A DNA stretch of 9,574 nt from an uncultured Muribaculaceae bacterium (GTDB lineage: Bacteria > Bacteroidota > Bacteroidia > Bacteroidales > Muribaculaceae), in assembly GCA_934590135.1 (NCBI GenBank), contig CAKTOT010000088.1:1-9574 (forward strand). Direction: 5' to 3'. Positions within the stretch are counted from its first letter, which is position 1, and each line of letters begins with the position of its first letter. Below, piece by piece: positions 1 to 6,420 of the stretch. Below the pieces are notes generated by a model. It did no database searches and had not been told where the DNA came from. It saw nothing but the letters and a program-made list of their open reading frames with translations. Made by a program: the position numbers and the translations under genes.

Positions 1-763
1 CGGTGATATTGTACTCGGTGATGTTTTGTATTTCGTCCTCTGAGATTTGGCCGTCGCCATTGTCATCGTGCACCAAGACATCCATCACTTGGTCGTTGTC
101 TATATCCACAAGCATAGCGTGCTCGCCGTTGATGTCAAAAGCGGCGATATTGACTTGGCCGCCGTCCTCGCCCTGTACGGACTCAAGACCAAGTATACGC
201 ACTTCGTCATCGTCCACAGTATCGACCTGTACCGTATCGTGCTGTGTATATTCACTTTGTCCGTCGTGTGTATACTTATCCGCAGTTTCGTCCACGGCAT
301 AATGATCGGCGTGAGCGGAGGACGTGTGACCGGAGGCCTCGGCATGGCTACCACGTATGGCGGCGACCTCAAAATCGTGTCGCTCCTGAGCGCTCATACC
401 ATCCCATTCGTTCTTGTAATAAGTTCCGTAGACTTGTCCGTGCCACTCGAAGGCGCCGCCGGCACCTACCTCGGCACGCGCAGCGGCAAAGGCTTGCGAA
501 AACGACATATCATCGCTGACTCCCGTAGCCACTGGCGGCAATCCGGCCTCGGATGAAGCATCAGCCTGAACTACCGCTGACTCAGCGGCACGCACAGCAC
601 CTTCTGCCGTATCGGAGGCCGCATAAGCCGGAGCGACAGTCTCGGTTGCATTATTTTGGGCGGCGCTTCCGCCCATAAGTCCGGGAGTAGCGGCCACGCT
701 GTCCGTAGCGGCAACATTTCCGGTTGCCAAATTCTCCTTGAGTGAAGATGTATCGTTGTTCAT
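1..763 (-). CDS. Partial protein of unknown function with EF-hand-type calcium loop (N-terminal 254 residues)
   Basis: The reading frame starts at ATG 763-761 and stays open to the left edge, so the C-terminus is missing. I do not recognise a named family. Residues 1-85 are rich in Ala, Ser, Asp, Glu and Thr, with no signal peptide or membrane segment, and look disordered. Residues 86-123 form a compact block with aromatic residues (MSFSQAFAAARAEVG, then FEWHGQVYGTYY) that resembles a block I associate with Bacteroidales hypothetical proteins. A second acidic, His-rich linker follows (about 138-188). Residues 220-228 have Asp at alternate positions (D220, D222, D224, D228), and residues 233-244 match the canonical EF-hand loop (D233, N235, D237, G238, I240, E244). 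Calcium binding is inferred from that loop only. Two promoter boxes lie upstream. The gene is separated from the efflux operon by 245 bases and is probably its own transcription unit. Codon pattern and lack of stops over 254 codons make it a confident gene; the function is unknown. Confidence 0.85.
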   Translation of the reverse strand, partial: MNNDTSSLKENLATGNVAATDSVAATPGLMGGSAAQNNATETVAPAYAASDTAEGAVRAAESAVVQADASSEAGLPPVATGVSDDMSFSQAFAAARAEVGAGGAFEWHGQVYGTYYKNEWDGMSAQERHDFEVAAIRGSHAEASGHTSSAHADHYAVDETADKYTHDGQSEYTQHDTVQVDTVDDDEVRILGLESVQGEDGGQVNIAAFDINGEHAMLVDIDNDQVMDVLVHDDNGDGQISEDEIQNITEYNIT

Positions 764-776
764 TTCGGTAAATGTT

Positions 777-794
777 TTATACGATTGTGTATAA
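777..794 (-). repeat. Inverted repeat TTATAC-N6-GTATAA in the 5' leader
   Basis: Perfect 6-base arms (777-782 and 789-794) flank a 6-base spacer. The repeat ends 13 bases before the ATG at 763, where a ribosome would sit. It could be an RNA hairpin affecting initiation or a protein-binding site; A/T-rich arms make the hairpin weak. Confidence 0.4.
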
Positions 795-835
795 GCTATG
801 TTTTGTCTATGACACGTCATTTCGCCGACGCACTG

Positions 836-868
836 CAAAGGTAGTACTTCTTTTGGTCGAAAGTCAAG
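836..868 (-). promoter_or_regulatory. Bacteroidetes-type promoter, proximal, for the EF-hand gene
   Basis: On the minus strand TACCTTTG (843-836) matches the -7 consensus fully. The best -33 candidate is the weaker CTTG (868-865), 21 bases upstream. Transcription would start near base 830 with a leader of about 65 bases. It may act together with, or instead of, the distal box at 932-963. Confidence 0.5.
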
Positions 869-931
869 TCTCGAAGCGCTTAAAGGATGAAATACCCCGT
901 TAAACTGACAAAACGTCACGGCTCTTCACTG

Positions 932-963
932 CAAAGATACACACTATTAGCGAAAATGACAAA
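932..963 (-). promoter_or_regulatory. Bacteroidetes-type promoter, distal, for the EF-hand gene
   Basis: Read on the minus strand, TTTG (963-960) is followed after exactly 20 bases by TATCTTTG (939-932). This matches the Bacteroidetes -33/-7 consensus (TTTG, TAnnTTTG). The predicted start is near base 925, which gives a leader of about 160 bases. It shares the N20 spacing of the tRNA promoter in this window. Confidence 0.6.
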
Positions 964-1008
964 ACCAACGAGCCGAACGCACCGAGCGCGCATCCCGGTA
1001 CCGGTTAC

Positions 1009-2592
1009 TTAGCGCCGGATCAGCGTCGGATCAGGCGTATGGTGCGGACTACGCATCCATCGGGCCACTGCGATGATGCGCGGGACAAAGCGATGCAAAG
1101 CCGTCCTATATCGCCATGCGAGAGTCAATACTGTGAGCGCTATACCGATAAGAGCCAAATACCCGTAACACTCCTTAACCGCAAGCATCAAATGCTGACC
1201 TTGTAGCCACCCGTCCGGGACAAAGCCGCGCCAGTCGGCTGAAACGGGCATCATCGAATACTTGGCGCCGGACCACGTAAAAAGCCGTTCCACCACCGCC
1301 GAGGCCCCTGCCGAACCCATACCACATCGTACAAAGCCTATAATGCTGATATTCATAAAAAAATGCGGGAATGGTATCATCTGGGATAATACATATGTAG
1401 CACCGGCCTCCATCATAATCTCACCGGCGCCCAAAGCGAACATAGCCGGATAATACATATAGGCTTCCGTGCCGGGTCCTATCAGAAAATACATGACTAT
1501 GACATAGTAAGTCACCAAAGCAAAAGTCGCACAGAAATATACGCGTAAAGTCCAGCGCAGACGCACCAAGGCATAGTATGATAATACTGCGCCCATAATC
1601 ACACCAAAGATTTCCGGATAATTAAACCCGACTATGGTATAATAGTCATACCCGGCTACGGCATTGAGATATGCCGGTTGTAAAACGTGCGCCGATGCCT
1701 CCAAAACAGCTATGCCCAGAAGCATAAACATTAAGGCCCATGTCACCGGGTAGCGAAATGCGTGCAGCGATATATAAGGCTCGGACTTACGCCACTGATG
1801 TACCAATGTCAGTGCCAGCAAGCCCAATTCCAACCATGTAGCCTGCCATATTTGACGACTATTCCACCAGTCATAGTGCTCCCCGAATGTGAACAACCAC
1901 GCGCCTACGCAACAAACTGCACTCCATAGCACAAACCCGGCCCAATCAATGCCTTTAAGCGGTATATACGGGCCCGAGCGATGATCCGGTTTCATCAAAA
2001 AGTATGTCACTGTCTCTACAAACAGCATCAGGCATACAATCACACAATACACCATCCGCCAGTCATAGTTGTACGTGATATACGCCGTCATAAGCCCCGA
2101 AAGCTGTATCGCGCCACACACAAGCAAATATACCACCGGAAAGAACACGCCGAAATTGCGCGAAGGAGTGATATTGAGTTGAATACTGCTCATACATCCG
2201 AACATACCCATCATCTTAAAGTATCCGGCAGCGAAGCATATCAGCCATAGTACCCATGCGACCGAGGTGTACATCGCCGCAACGGCGCAGGCAATCGATC
2301 CTCCGGCCGATATAAAGAACATTTGACGCGTATACAATCTGAATTTCCATCGAAAAAGCACCGGGAAAATCATATTAAGACCTATCAGCGAACAATACCC
2401 GGCCATCGTGACGTCTTCGGACAAAAAAGACAAGCCGCCCACCATCTGACTCAAAGCGGCAAGATACACGCCTCCGCACAACTGATAGAAGAGTGCGAAC
2501 ACTATCAGCAGCCAAAAGCGTGCACGACGCGGAACGCCTGCACGAAACATTGACAGGCGCGTAAGCAACAACGGTTGTGGAGTTGCGCCCAT
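1009..2592 (-). CDS. MFS efflux transporter, DHA2/EmrB-like, inner membrane
   Basis: This 527-residue protein is very hydrophobic, with about 14 predicted membrane segments (first near 26-48, last near 475-494), the usual count for the DHA2 family of proton-driven drug exporters. It would pump substrate into the adaptor-TolC conduit encoded just upstream. Family-like features include the DWRMVY segment after helix 5 (177-182), where EmrB proteins have W-x-W/R, and PLKGIDWAGF (211-220) before helix 7, like the 'DW.G' segment of DHA2 transporters. The classic MFS motif A (G-x-L-a-D-r-x-G) between helices 2 and 3 is not seen; residues 78-91 read VLFRWKFRLYTRQM instead. The ATG (2592-2590) overlaps the adaptor's stop by one base (TGATG), indicating translational coupling. 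The substrate cannot be read from sequence. It is probably a Bacteroidetes-specific EmrB subfamily; assignment is strong from context and moderate from sequence alone. Confidence 0.85.
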   Translation of the reverse strand: MGATPQPLLLTRLSMFRAGVPRRARFWLLIVFALFYQLCGGVYLAALSQMVGGLSFLSEDVTMAGYCSLIGLNMIFPVLFRWKFRLYTRQMFFISAGGSIACAVAAMYTSVAWVLWLICFAAGYFKMMGMFGCMSSIQLNITPSRNFGVFFPVVYLLVCGAIQLSGLMTAYITYNYDWRMVYCVIVCLMLFVETVTYFLMKPDHRSGPYIPLKGIDWAGFVLWSAVCCVGAWLFTFGEHYDWWNSRQIWQATWLELGLLALTLVHQWRKSEPYISLHAFRYPVTWALMFMLLGIAVLEASAHVLQPAYLNAVAGYDYYTIVGFNYPEIFGVIMGAVLSYYALVRLRWTLRVYFCATFALVTYYVIVMYFLIGPGTEAYMYYPAMFALGAGEIMMEAGATYVLSQMIPFPHFFMNISIIGFVRCGMGSAGASAVVERLFTWSGAKYSMMPVSADWRGFVPDGWLQGQHLMLAVKECYGYLALIGIALTVLTLAWRYRTALHRFVPRIIAVARWMRSPHHTPDPTLIRR

Positions 2593-3617
2593 CAGTGCCG
2601 GACTTTACATTCGACATTCATACCAGTTCTCAATCGCTCCATATCCGCCGCAGACGTGATGCGTATCTTGACCGGTATGCGCTGTTCGACTTTCACAAAG
2701 TTGCCGGTCGAATTGTCTTGTGGCATAGGCGAATACTTAGCGCCGGTGGCATACGAAATACTTTCTATAACGCCGTGGTAAACGATGTCGCTGACAGCAT
2801 CCACACTTATATTCACGCTGTCACCGACAGCCATCCGGCCGACTTGTGTCTCCTTGTAGTTGGCTATCACCCACGTCTTGGACGTGTCCACGACGCTCAA
2901 CAGCGTCTGCCCCGGCTGCACAAGCTGTCCGGGTTGAATGTCTCGGCGCGATGCAAAGCCGTCGCACGGAGCCGTGATGACCGTATACGACAGGTTGAGC
3001 TCGGCCAGGGCGACGGCGGCACGAGCCACCTCGATTGCAGCGTCATTTTGTCCGACGCGGTGTGTCTGCTGGCTGGCAATAGTCGTTGTAGAACTCTTTT
3101 GGCGTGTCAGCATATCATATTTTGCCTCGAGCGCAAGGTAGTCCGTCTCAACTTGGTCGTATTGTTGCTGCGTAACTGCTTCCTGACGTAACAACGCCGC
3201 ATATCGGTCGCGCTGCTTGCGCGCATTATCCATCGTTACGCGGACTTCGGCTATCGCCGCTTCAGTCACATGAATATCATTGGTAGCGGTAGAGACGGCA
3301 GCATCAGCCACAGATCTTCCGGCCAATGCGTTATTCAAGTTAGCCCGTGCCTGAGCCAACTGAAGTCTATAGTCTGCATCCTCGATGATGACGAGAGTAT
3401 CGCCACGATGGACGCGAGTATAGTCATCGAAGCGAACTTCGCGCACAAACCCGCGTATGCGGCTGTCCACCGGCACAAGGCGCCGATACACCTGCGCATT
3501 GTCCGTGTATGTCGATGAGCCGAAGCCGATGAATTTGGCGGCTACCCATCCCAAGCCCAAAGCAATAAGGGCTATTACGCCGGCGTTTTGCAACCGGCGA
3601 CGTGTCCTCTGTTTCAT
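2592..3617 (-). CDS. EmrA/HlyD-type periplasmic adaptor (membrane fusion protein)
   Basis: This 341-residue adaptor would link the MFS pump to the outer-membrane channel. A basic N-terminus is followed by one membrane anchor (about 13-31). The barrel/lipoyl half begins at YTDNAQV (37-43) and includes SRIRGFVREVRFDDYTRVHRGD (52-73). A long helical hairpin rich in Ala, Gln, Arg and Glu spans about 82-205. The second lipoyl half contains YTVITAPCDGFASRRDIQPG (211-230). The beta-barrel contains WVIANYKETQVGRMAVGD (249-266) and TGNFVKVEQRIPVKI (304-318), both highly typical of EmrA. Length is slightly short compared with E. coli EmrA (390). The ATG (3617-3615) overlaps the TolC-type gene's stop by four bases (ATGA), and the TGA at 2594-2592 overlaps the MFS start. 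Family and role are confident; the exported compound is unknown. Confidence 0.93.
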   Translation of the reverse strand: MKQRTRRRLQNAGVIALIALGLGWVAAKFIGFGSSTYTDNAQVYRRLVPVDSRIRGFVREVRFDDYTRVHRGDTLVIIEDADYRLQLAQARANLNNALAGRSVADAAVSTATNDIHVTEAAIAEVRVTMDNARKQRDRYAALLRQEAVTQQQYDQVETDYLALEAKYDMLTRQKSSTTTIASQQTHRVGQNDAAIEVARAAVALAELNLSYTVITAPCDGFASRRDIQPGQLVQPGQTLLSVVDTSKTWVIANYKETQVGRMAVGDSVNISVDAVSDIVYHGVIESISYATGAKYSPMPQDNSTGNFVKVEQRIPVKIRITSAADMERLRTGMNVECKVRH

Positions 3618-4924
3618 AGTTGTATAAGTGTTCCTGCTATATAATTCAATTGGTAATAATAGTAATAAGTCGAAATTCGGGCGTTAACGAGACGTACACC
3701 CGCGTCAAGGCGTGTCGTGGACGCGTCAAGCATATCGGTCAGCAAAGCGAGTTGGTTTTCAAAGCGTTTGGATACCACCTCATAGTTCTCCTGCGCAAGC
3801 CGAACATTCATCTCCTCGATGGAGAGTCGTTGCACGGCCTGACTGTAAAGCGTATATGCCTCGTGTATCCGTCTGTTCAAGCTCTCGTCTTCGGCCTCGC
3901 GCTGCGTAGCTATATGTTCCAACTCAAAATCATGCCTTCTTGTAGCCTTATTTGTTGTAAACAACGACGATATATTCCATTTGACGTTTACACCTACAAA
4001 CCACGCATTGTAATTGGTATTCAAGGCCGGCACTTCAAAGGTGACCGGTCCGAGGAAATTATCCCCGGCCACAATACCTATCTTGGGTAAATAGTCGGAG
4101 TGTGTAACCTTACGTGCGGTCTTCTCGATTTCGGTGCGAGTATCAAGCGAAATCAGCGCTGTGGCGTTGGCTCGAGCCAACGCCAGCCAAGAGGCCTCGT
4201 TGCCGATATCGGGGATACCGACAAAGGCTTCCGGTGCATCCGTATTGATAGGAGATTCTTTGTCCAAGCCGAGCAAAGACGTAAGATTTGAGACACAAAT
4301 ATTTGCCGCGTTAGCTGTGGACAGGCTGTCATAGGACAGCGTAGATAGGCGCAGGCGGTAGCGCGTGATGTCGTTGCGCAGCGCCACTCCCTTGTCATAT
4401 CGGGCTTCCATCTCGTCTATGAGCCGGTGGGTGAGCGCTATGTTCTCGCGGTATACCTCAAGCAAGTTCCGGCTTTTGACCAGCTCGAGATAATTGGTGG
4501 CGACAGCCATGCGCACGTCATTGCGCACGCCGTCACGCGTGGTCGAGGCCAACGATATCTGCTGCCGAGCTATATCTATGCCCCCGAGGATGGCCCCTCC
4601 GGCATACACCGGCTGGTACAGGGACACTTCGAGCGTGTTGCTGAAATGGGGCAAAGGGTCGCGGCGGCGGTTGCCGAAATCACGGTCAAGGATGGTGCCA
4701 TCGCCAAGATAACTCAGGGTCAGCGAGGCGCTGATATTCGGTAGTCGTGCGGCCCGTGCCTCGGCTTCGTGCCGGCGTGCGGTCTCCACGGAGGCATCTG
4801 CTGCACGGACCCCGGCATTGGCGCGGTCTGCAAGCTCAAACATTCGGGACAACGTCTCGGGCGTCTGCGCATACATGCCTGCCGCCGTAATGACGACGGA
4901 AAGCAACAATAGTTTTGTTCGCAT
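3614..4924 (-). CDS. TolC-family outer-membrane efflux channel
   Basis: First gene of the efflux operon, 436 residues. I chose ATG 4924-4922 because it begins a clear signal peptide: MRTK, a hydrophobic run (LLLLSVVITAAG), and a cleavage site after MYA (residue 19). The frame is open further upstream to 5077, but that extension is Cys-rich, unlike any family member, and buries the signal peptide. The mature protein is rich in Ala, Arg and Glu helical hairpins (A-A-D-A-S-V-E-T-A-R at 41-50 and onward) with the TolC/OEP hallmark LPNISASLTLSYLGDG (61-76) and LEVSLYQPVYAGG (98-110), repeated in the second half by the segment around DYLPKIGIVAGDN and WFVGVNVKWNIS. No lipobox Cys is present, so it is not a lipoprotein. 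Length suits the family. It would form the trimeric channel that, with the adaptor and MFS pump, spans both membranes. Having the channel first in the operon is common in Bacteroidetes but not in E. coli emrAB. Confidence 0.93.
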   Translation of the reverse strand: MRTKLLLLSVVITAAGMYAQTPETLSRMFELADRANAGVRAADASVETARRHEAEARAARLPNISASLTLSYLGDGTILDRDFGNRRRDPLPHFSNTLEVSLYQPVYAGGAILGGIDIARQQISLASTTRDGVRNDVRMAVATNYLELVKSRNLLEVYRENIALTHRLIDEMEARYDKGVALRNDITRYRLRLSTLSYDSLSTANAANICVSNLTSLLGLDKESPINTDAPEAFVGIPDIGNEASWLALARANATALISLDTRTEIEKTARKVTHSDYLPKIGIVAGDNFLGPVTFEVPALNTNYNAWFVGVNVKWNISSLFTTNKATRRHDFELEHIATQREAEDESLNRRIHEAYTLYSQAVQRLSIEEMNVRLAQENYEVVSKRFENQLALLTDMLDASTTRLDAGVRLVNARISTYYYYYQLNYIAGTLIQL

Positions 4925-4961
4925 ATATTTATTATTCTTATGATGTTTTTGGGGTAACGAA

Positions 4962-4978
4962 TACGCATTGGATGCATA
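4962..4978. repeat. Imperfect palindrome 37 bases upstream of the TolC-type start
   Basis: The 17-base stretch TACGCATTGGATGCATA is self-complementary at 6 of 7 positions per arm around TGG. It lies in the leader of the efflux operon and could be a minor operator. The evidence is the symmetry alone. Confidence 0.25.
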
Positions 4979-5072
4979 GCAAGAGTAGCCCCCTACTAAG
5001 GCATTACACTGAAATGTATTAGACAACAAGTCAAGCCGTGCCACGATAGCCATCGCAGCACAACCATACCAC

Positions 5073-5091
5073 TGCAATATGTATTATTGCA
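5073..5091. promoter_or_regulatory. Candidate operator: TGCAATA-N5-TATTGCA
   Basis: Perfect 7-base arms flank a 5-base spacer (TGTAT), giving a 19-base palindrome about 150 bases upstream of the TolC-type start codon. Size and symmetry fit a dimeric helix-turn-helix repressor such as TetR or MarR, families that often control efflux operons; no such gene is in the window, so the regulator would be encoded elsewhere. It does not precede a T-run on either strand, so a terminator is unlikely. Confidence 0.4.
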
Positions 5092-5281
5092 ACGTGTTCC
5101 AAAAAGCGACAGTCATTATCGGAGTATCGCCTTCCTTAAAAATAGCTTTGGGAAAGAATAGAATAGACGCACATTTAATATCTTTGATTACTAATGTATT
5201 GTGCGTATATATTGTATGCAAGCGTATAGCGTGCGTATGCATATGTTTCCGACTATCGGCATTACGCTCTGTTGCGCCAAT

Positions 5282-5299
5282 GCGTCACCGGTTTGACGC
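5282..5299. promoter_or_regulatory. Candidate operator: GCGTCA-N6-TGACGC over a predicted transcription start
   Basis: Perfect 6-base arms (5282-5287, 5294-5299) flank CCGGTT. The repeat sits directly downstream of the minus-strand -7 box at 5302-5309, where transcription would start, a position typical of a repressor site. It could instead be a 5' hairpin in the transcript. Confidence 0.4.
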
Positions 5300-5301
5300 C
5301 G

Positions 5302-5309
5302 CAAAGTTA
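5302..5309 (-). promoter_or_regulatory. Minus-strand -7 box TAACTTTG, candidate efflux-operon promoter
   Basis: The box matches TAnnTTTG fully. The -33 match is poor: only GTTG (5329-5326) lies upstream, at 16 bases rather than about 20. Transcription from here would give the TolC-type gene a leader of roughly 370 bases. No other full -7 match facing the operon was found between 4925 and 5300. Confidence 0.4.
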
Positions 5310-5366
5310 CGCATTTTTTTCGATACAACGCCGATGGACAGCATCCGTCAAGTGGACAATTATGCG

Positions 5367-5374
5367 TACATTTG
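5367..5374 (+). promoter_or_regulatory. Plus-strand -7 box TACATTTG for the aspartyl protease gene
   Basis: A full match to TAnnTTTG ending 21 bases before ATG 5396. Transcription would start near 5381, giving a short leader of about 15 bases. No good TTTG is seen at the -33 position. The box overlaps a possible TTG start at 5372, which argues against that start. Confidence 0.5.
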
Positions 5375-5395
5375 CACAAAGAAAGCATAACAATA

Positions 5396-6337
5396 ATGAA
5401 AATGTCATTCCAAAGCATCGCCACGACGCTGGTGTGCGTCATCACATCAGTGTGCGCAAATGCCGCCGGCAACCGGCCGGACGGCGAAATACCTTTCTCC
5501 ATCGCGGACGACAGCCGCATATACGTCACCGCCTTTGTCAATGGTTCGGACTCGCTGAGGTTTCTTGTCGACACGGGCGCCTCGTCCATCGTCCTAAATA
5601 CAAATTCGCCTAAACTCAAAGATTTTATACATGACGGTGAAACCACCCATAACTTGGGTTCGACAGGCGAAAGCGATATCGAATATAGCACTGACAACTC
5701 AATCGACATAGGCACAATACACTACGACAAAGCCGGATGCGCTCATATTCCCTATCCGCCGGAGTATTGGGACGGCGTTTTCGGACTGAATGGGCTGGCC
5801 GCATTCAACATCGAAATCAATTATGACGATTTCAAAATATACTGCTACGCCAAAGAGCCTTTGGCAATTGACAGCATCAAGCACTGCGTATCGTTCCCTT
5901 TCACCTACAAGTACGATGTCCCGTTTATCGAACTGCCGGTTCGAATCAATGGCACACTATACAATCTCACACTTGAAGTAGACACCGGCTCGGACCGAGT
6001 CATTGACCTGAATACGCCGTTTGTAAACAAGCACAATCTTCTTGGAACACAAAAACCATTTGCAATATCACGCATAGCAAGTTCGGACGGCGGAAGCGGA
6101 GAACTGAGGAACGTGTATTTCGATGAAGTCATCGTCGGTCCATACATAATGCCGAAGGTGGCCGGAGCGTTTTCGACCCTCACCGCCGGGATGCAAAGCA
6201 AGGAAGACATCGATGGAATGATCGGCAACAATTTCCTAAAGCGTTTCAATATGCTAATCGACTTCAAAAGCGACACCTTGTACTTGCAACCCAACAATTT
6301 ATACTACACGCCCTTCTACGACTTTCTTGTGAAATAG
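5396..6337 (+). CDS. Secreted aspartyl protease-like protein with two retropepsin-like lobes
   Basis: The 313-residue protein starts at ATG 5396 (a second ATG follows at 5402); a TTG at 5372 would put the start inside the -7 box. Residues 1-23 are a signal peptide ending near CANA. Lobe 1 has the catalytic-type motif FLVDTGASS (57-64, D59-T60-G61) and closes with DGVFGLNGLAAFNIEINY (126-143). Lobe 2 has LEVDTGSD (193-200, D196-T197-G198) and closes with DGMIGNNFLKRFNMLIDF (273-290). The DTG motifs and the hydrophobic-hydrophobic-Gly elements are hallmarks of clan AA aspartic peptidases; both lobes being intact suggests a single-chain enzyme with two catalytic Asp, built by duplication. No lipobox is apparent (V precedes C20), so it is probably periplasmic or exported. 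The N-terminal half also shares the clan AA 'IVLN' strand after DTG. Peptidase activity and substrate are inferences. It is monocistronic as far as can be seen; prmC follows after 83 bases with its own -7 box. Confidence 0.85.
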   Translation: MKMSFQSIATTLVCVITSVCANAAGNRPDGEIPFSIADDSRIYVTAFVNGSDSLRFLVDTGASSIVLNTNSPKLKDFIHDGETTHNLGSTGESDIEYSTDNSIDIGTIHYDKAGCAHIPYPPEYWDGVFGLNGLAAFNIEINYDDFKIYCYAKEPLAIDSIKHCVSFPFTYKYDVPFIELPVRINGTLYNLTLEVDTGSDRVIDLNTPFVNKHNLLGTQKPFAISRIASSDGGSGELRNVYFDEVIVGPYIMPKVAGAFSTLTAGMQSKEDIDGMIGNNFLKRFNMLIDFKSDTLYLQPNNLYYTPFYDFLVK

Positions 6338-6408
6338 CATCCGCTACCCTGAACGGCAATATAACGCTTATAATACAACATTTATGGCGGCTTGTGGCCG
6401 AAAATCGC

Positions 6409-6416
6409 TACCTTTG
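6409..6416 (+). promoter_or_regulatory. -7 box TACCTTTG directly before prmC
   Basis: A full TAnnTTTG match only four bases before the prmC ATG (6421). The -33 match is weak (TATG at 6383-6386, 22 bases upstream). If used, transcription would begin at or within a few bases of the start codon, so the message would be leaderless or nearly so. Confidence 0.55.
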
Positions 6417-6420
6417 TCAC

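Larger units (their letters stand above)
764..1008. other. Intergenic control region, 245 bases
   Basis: This stretch separates the end of the efflux operon from the start of the EF-hand gene, both on the minus strand. It holds two minus-strand promoter candidates and a small inverted repeat next to the start codon, listed separately. I see no clean intrinsic terminator for the efflux operon here, so some read-through into the EF-hand gene is possible. No credible small gene was found. Confidence 0.6.
4925..5395. other. Divergent intergenic control region, about 470 bases, between the efflux operon and the aspartyl protease gene
   Basis: No credible gene lies here. A frame open from 5079 to 5390 (plus) is Cys-rich, lacks family features and crosses the promoter boxes. 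The stretch holds a minus-strand promoter box (5302-5309) overlapping an inverted repeat, a palindrome at 5073-5091, a weaker one at 4962-4978, and plus-strand -7-like boxes at 5143-5150 (TAGCTTTG), 5179-5186 (TATCTTTG) and 5367-5374. An alternative weak minus-strand box, TACATTTC (5018-5011), would give the efflux operon a shorter leader. Between 5201 and 5245 is a run of GTATGC/GCGTAT words, including GTGCGTAT twice 30 bases apart. Confidence 0.6.

Noticed and set aside
47..556. Long plus-strand open frame of 169 codons
   Set aside because: It is antisense to the EF-hand gene, whose frame is better supported by a start, promoters and a recognisable calcium loop. The plus-strand product has no family features.
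995..1004. Perfect 10-base palindrome CCGGTACCGG just after the MFS stop
   Set aside because: There is no loop for a stable hairpin and no T-run after it, so it is not a terminator. A 10-base palindrome can occur by chance at this GC content.
2577..3191. Plus-strand open frame of 204 codons
   Set aside because: It lies opposite the EmrA-type adaptor, which matches its family throughout. The antisense product is an artefact of GC-rich codon use.
4925..5077. Upstream extension of the TolC-type reading frame to 5077
   Set aside because: The extra 51 residues are Cys-rich, unlike any family member, and would hide the clear signal peptide that begins at 4924.
5143..5186. Plus-strand TAGCTTTG and TATCTTTG boxes as promoters
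   Set aside because: Neither has a TTTG at a suitable distance upstream, and a nearer box (5367-5374) explains the protease gene. They remain possible secondary starts but were not called as features.
5201..5245. Repeated GTGCGTAT / GTATGC words
   Set aside because: Only two exact copies 30 bases apart, with no regular spacing or flanking symmetry. Not enough for an iteron, a CRISPR or a defined operator.
5079..5390. Plus-strand open frame of 103 codons in the divergent intergenic region
   Set aside because: It crosses the promoter boxes and inverted repeats, is Cys- and Ile-rich without family features, and ends inside the protease gene's leader.
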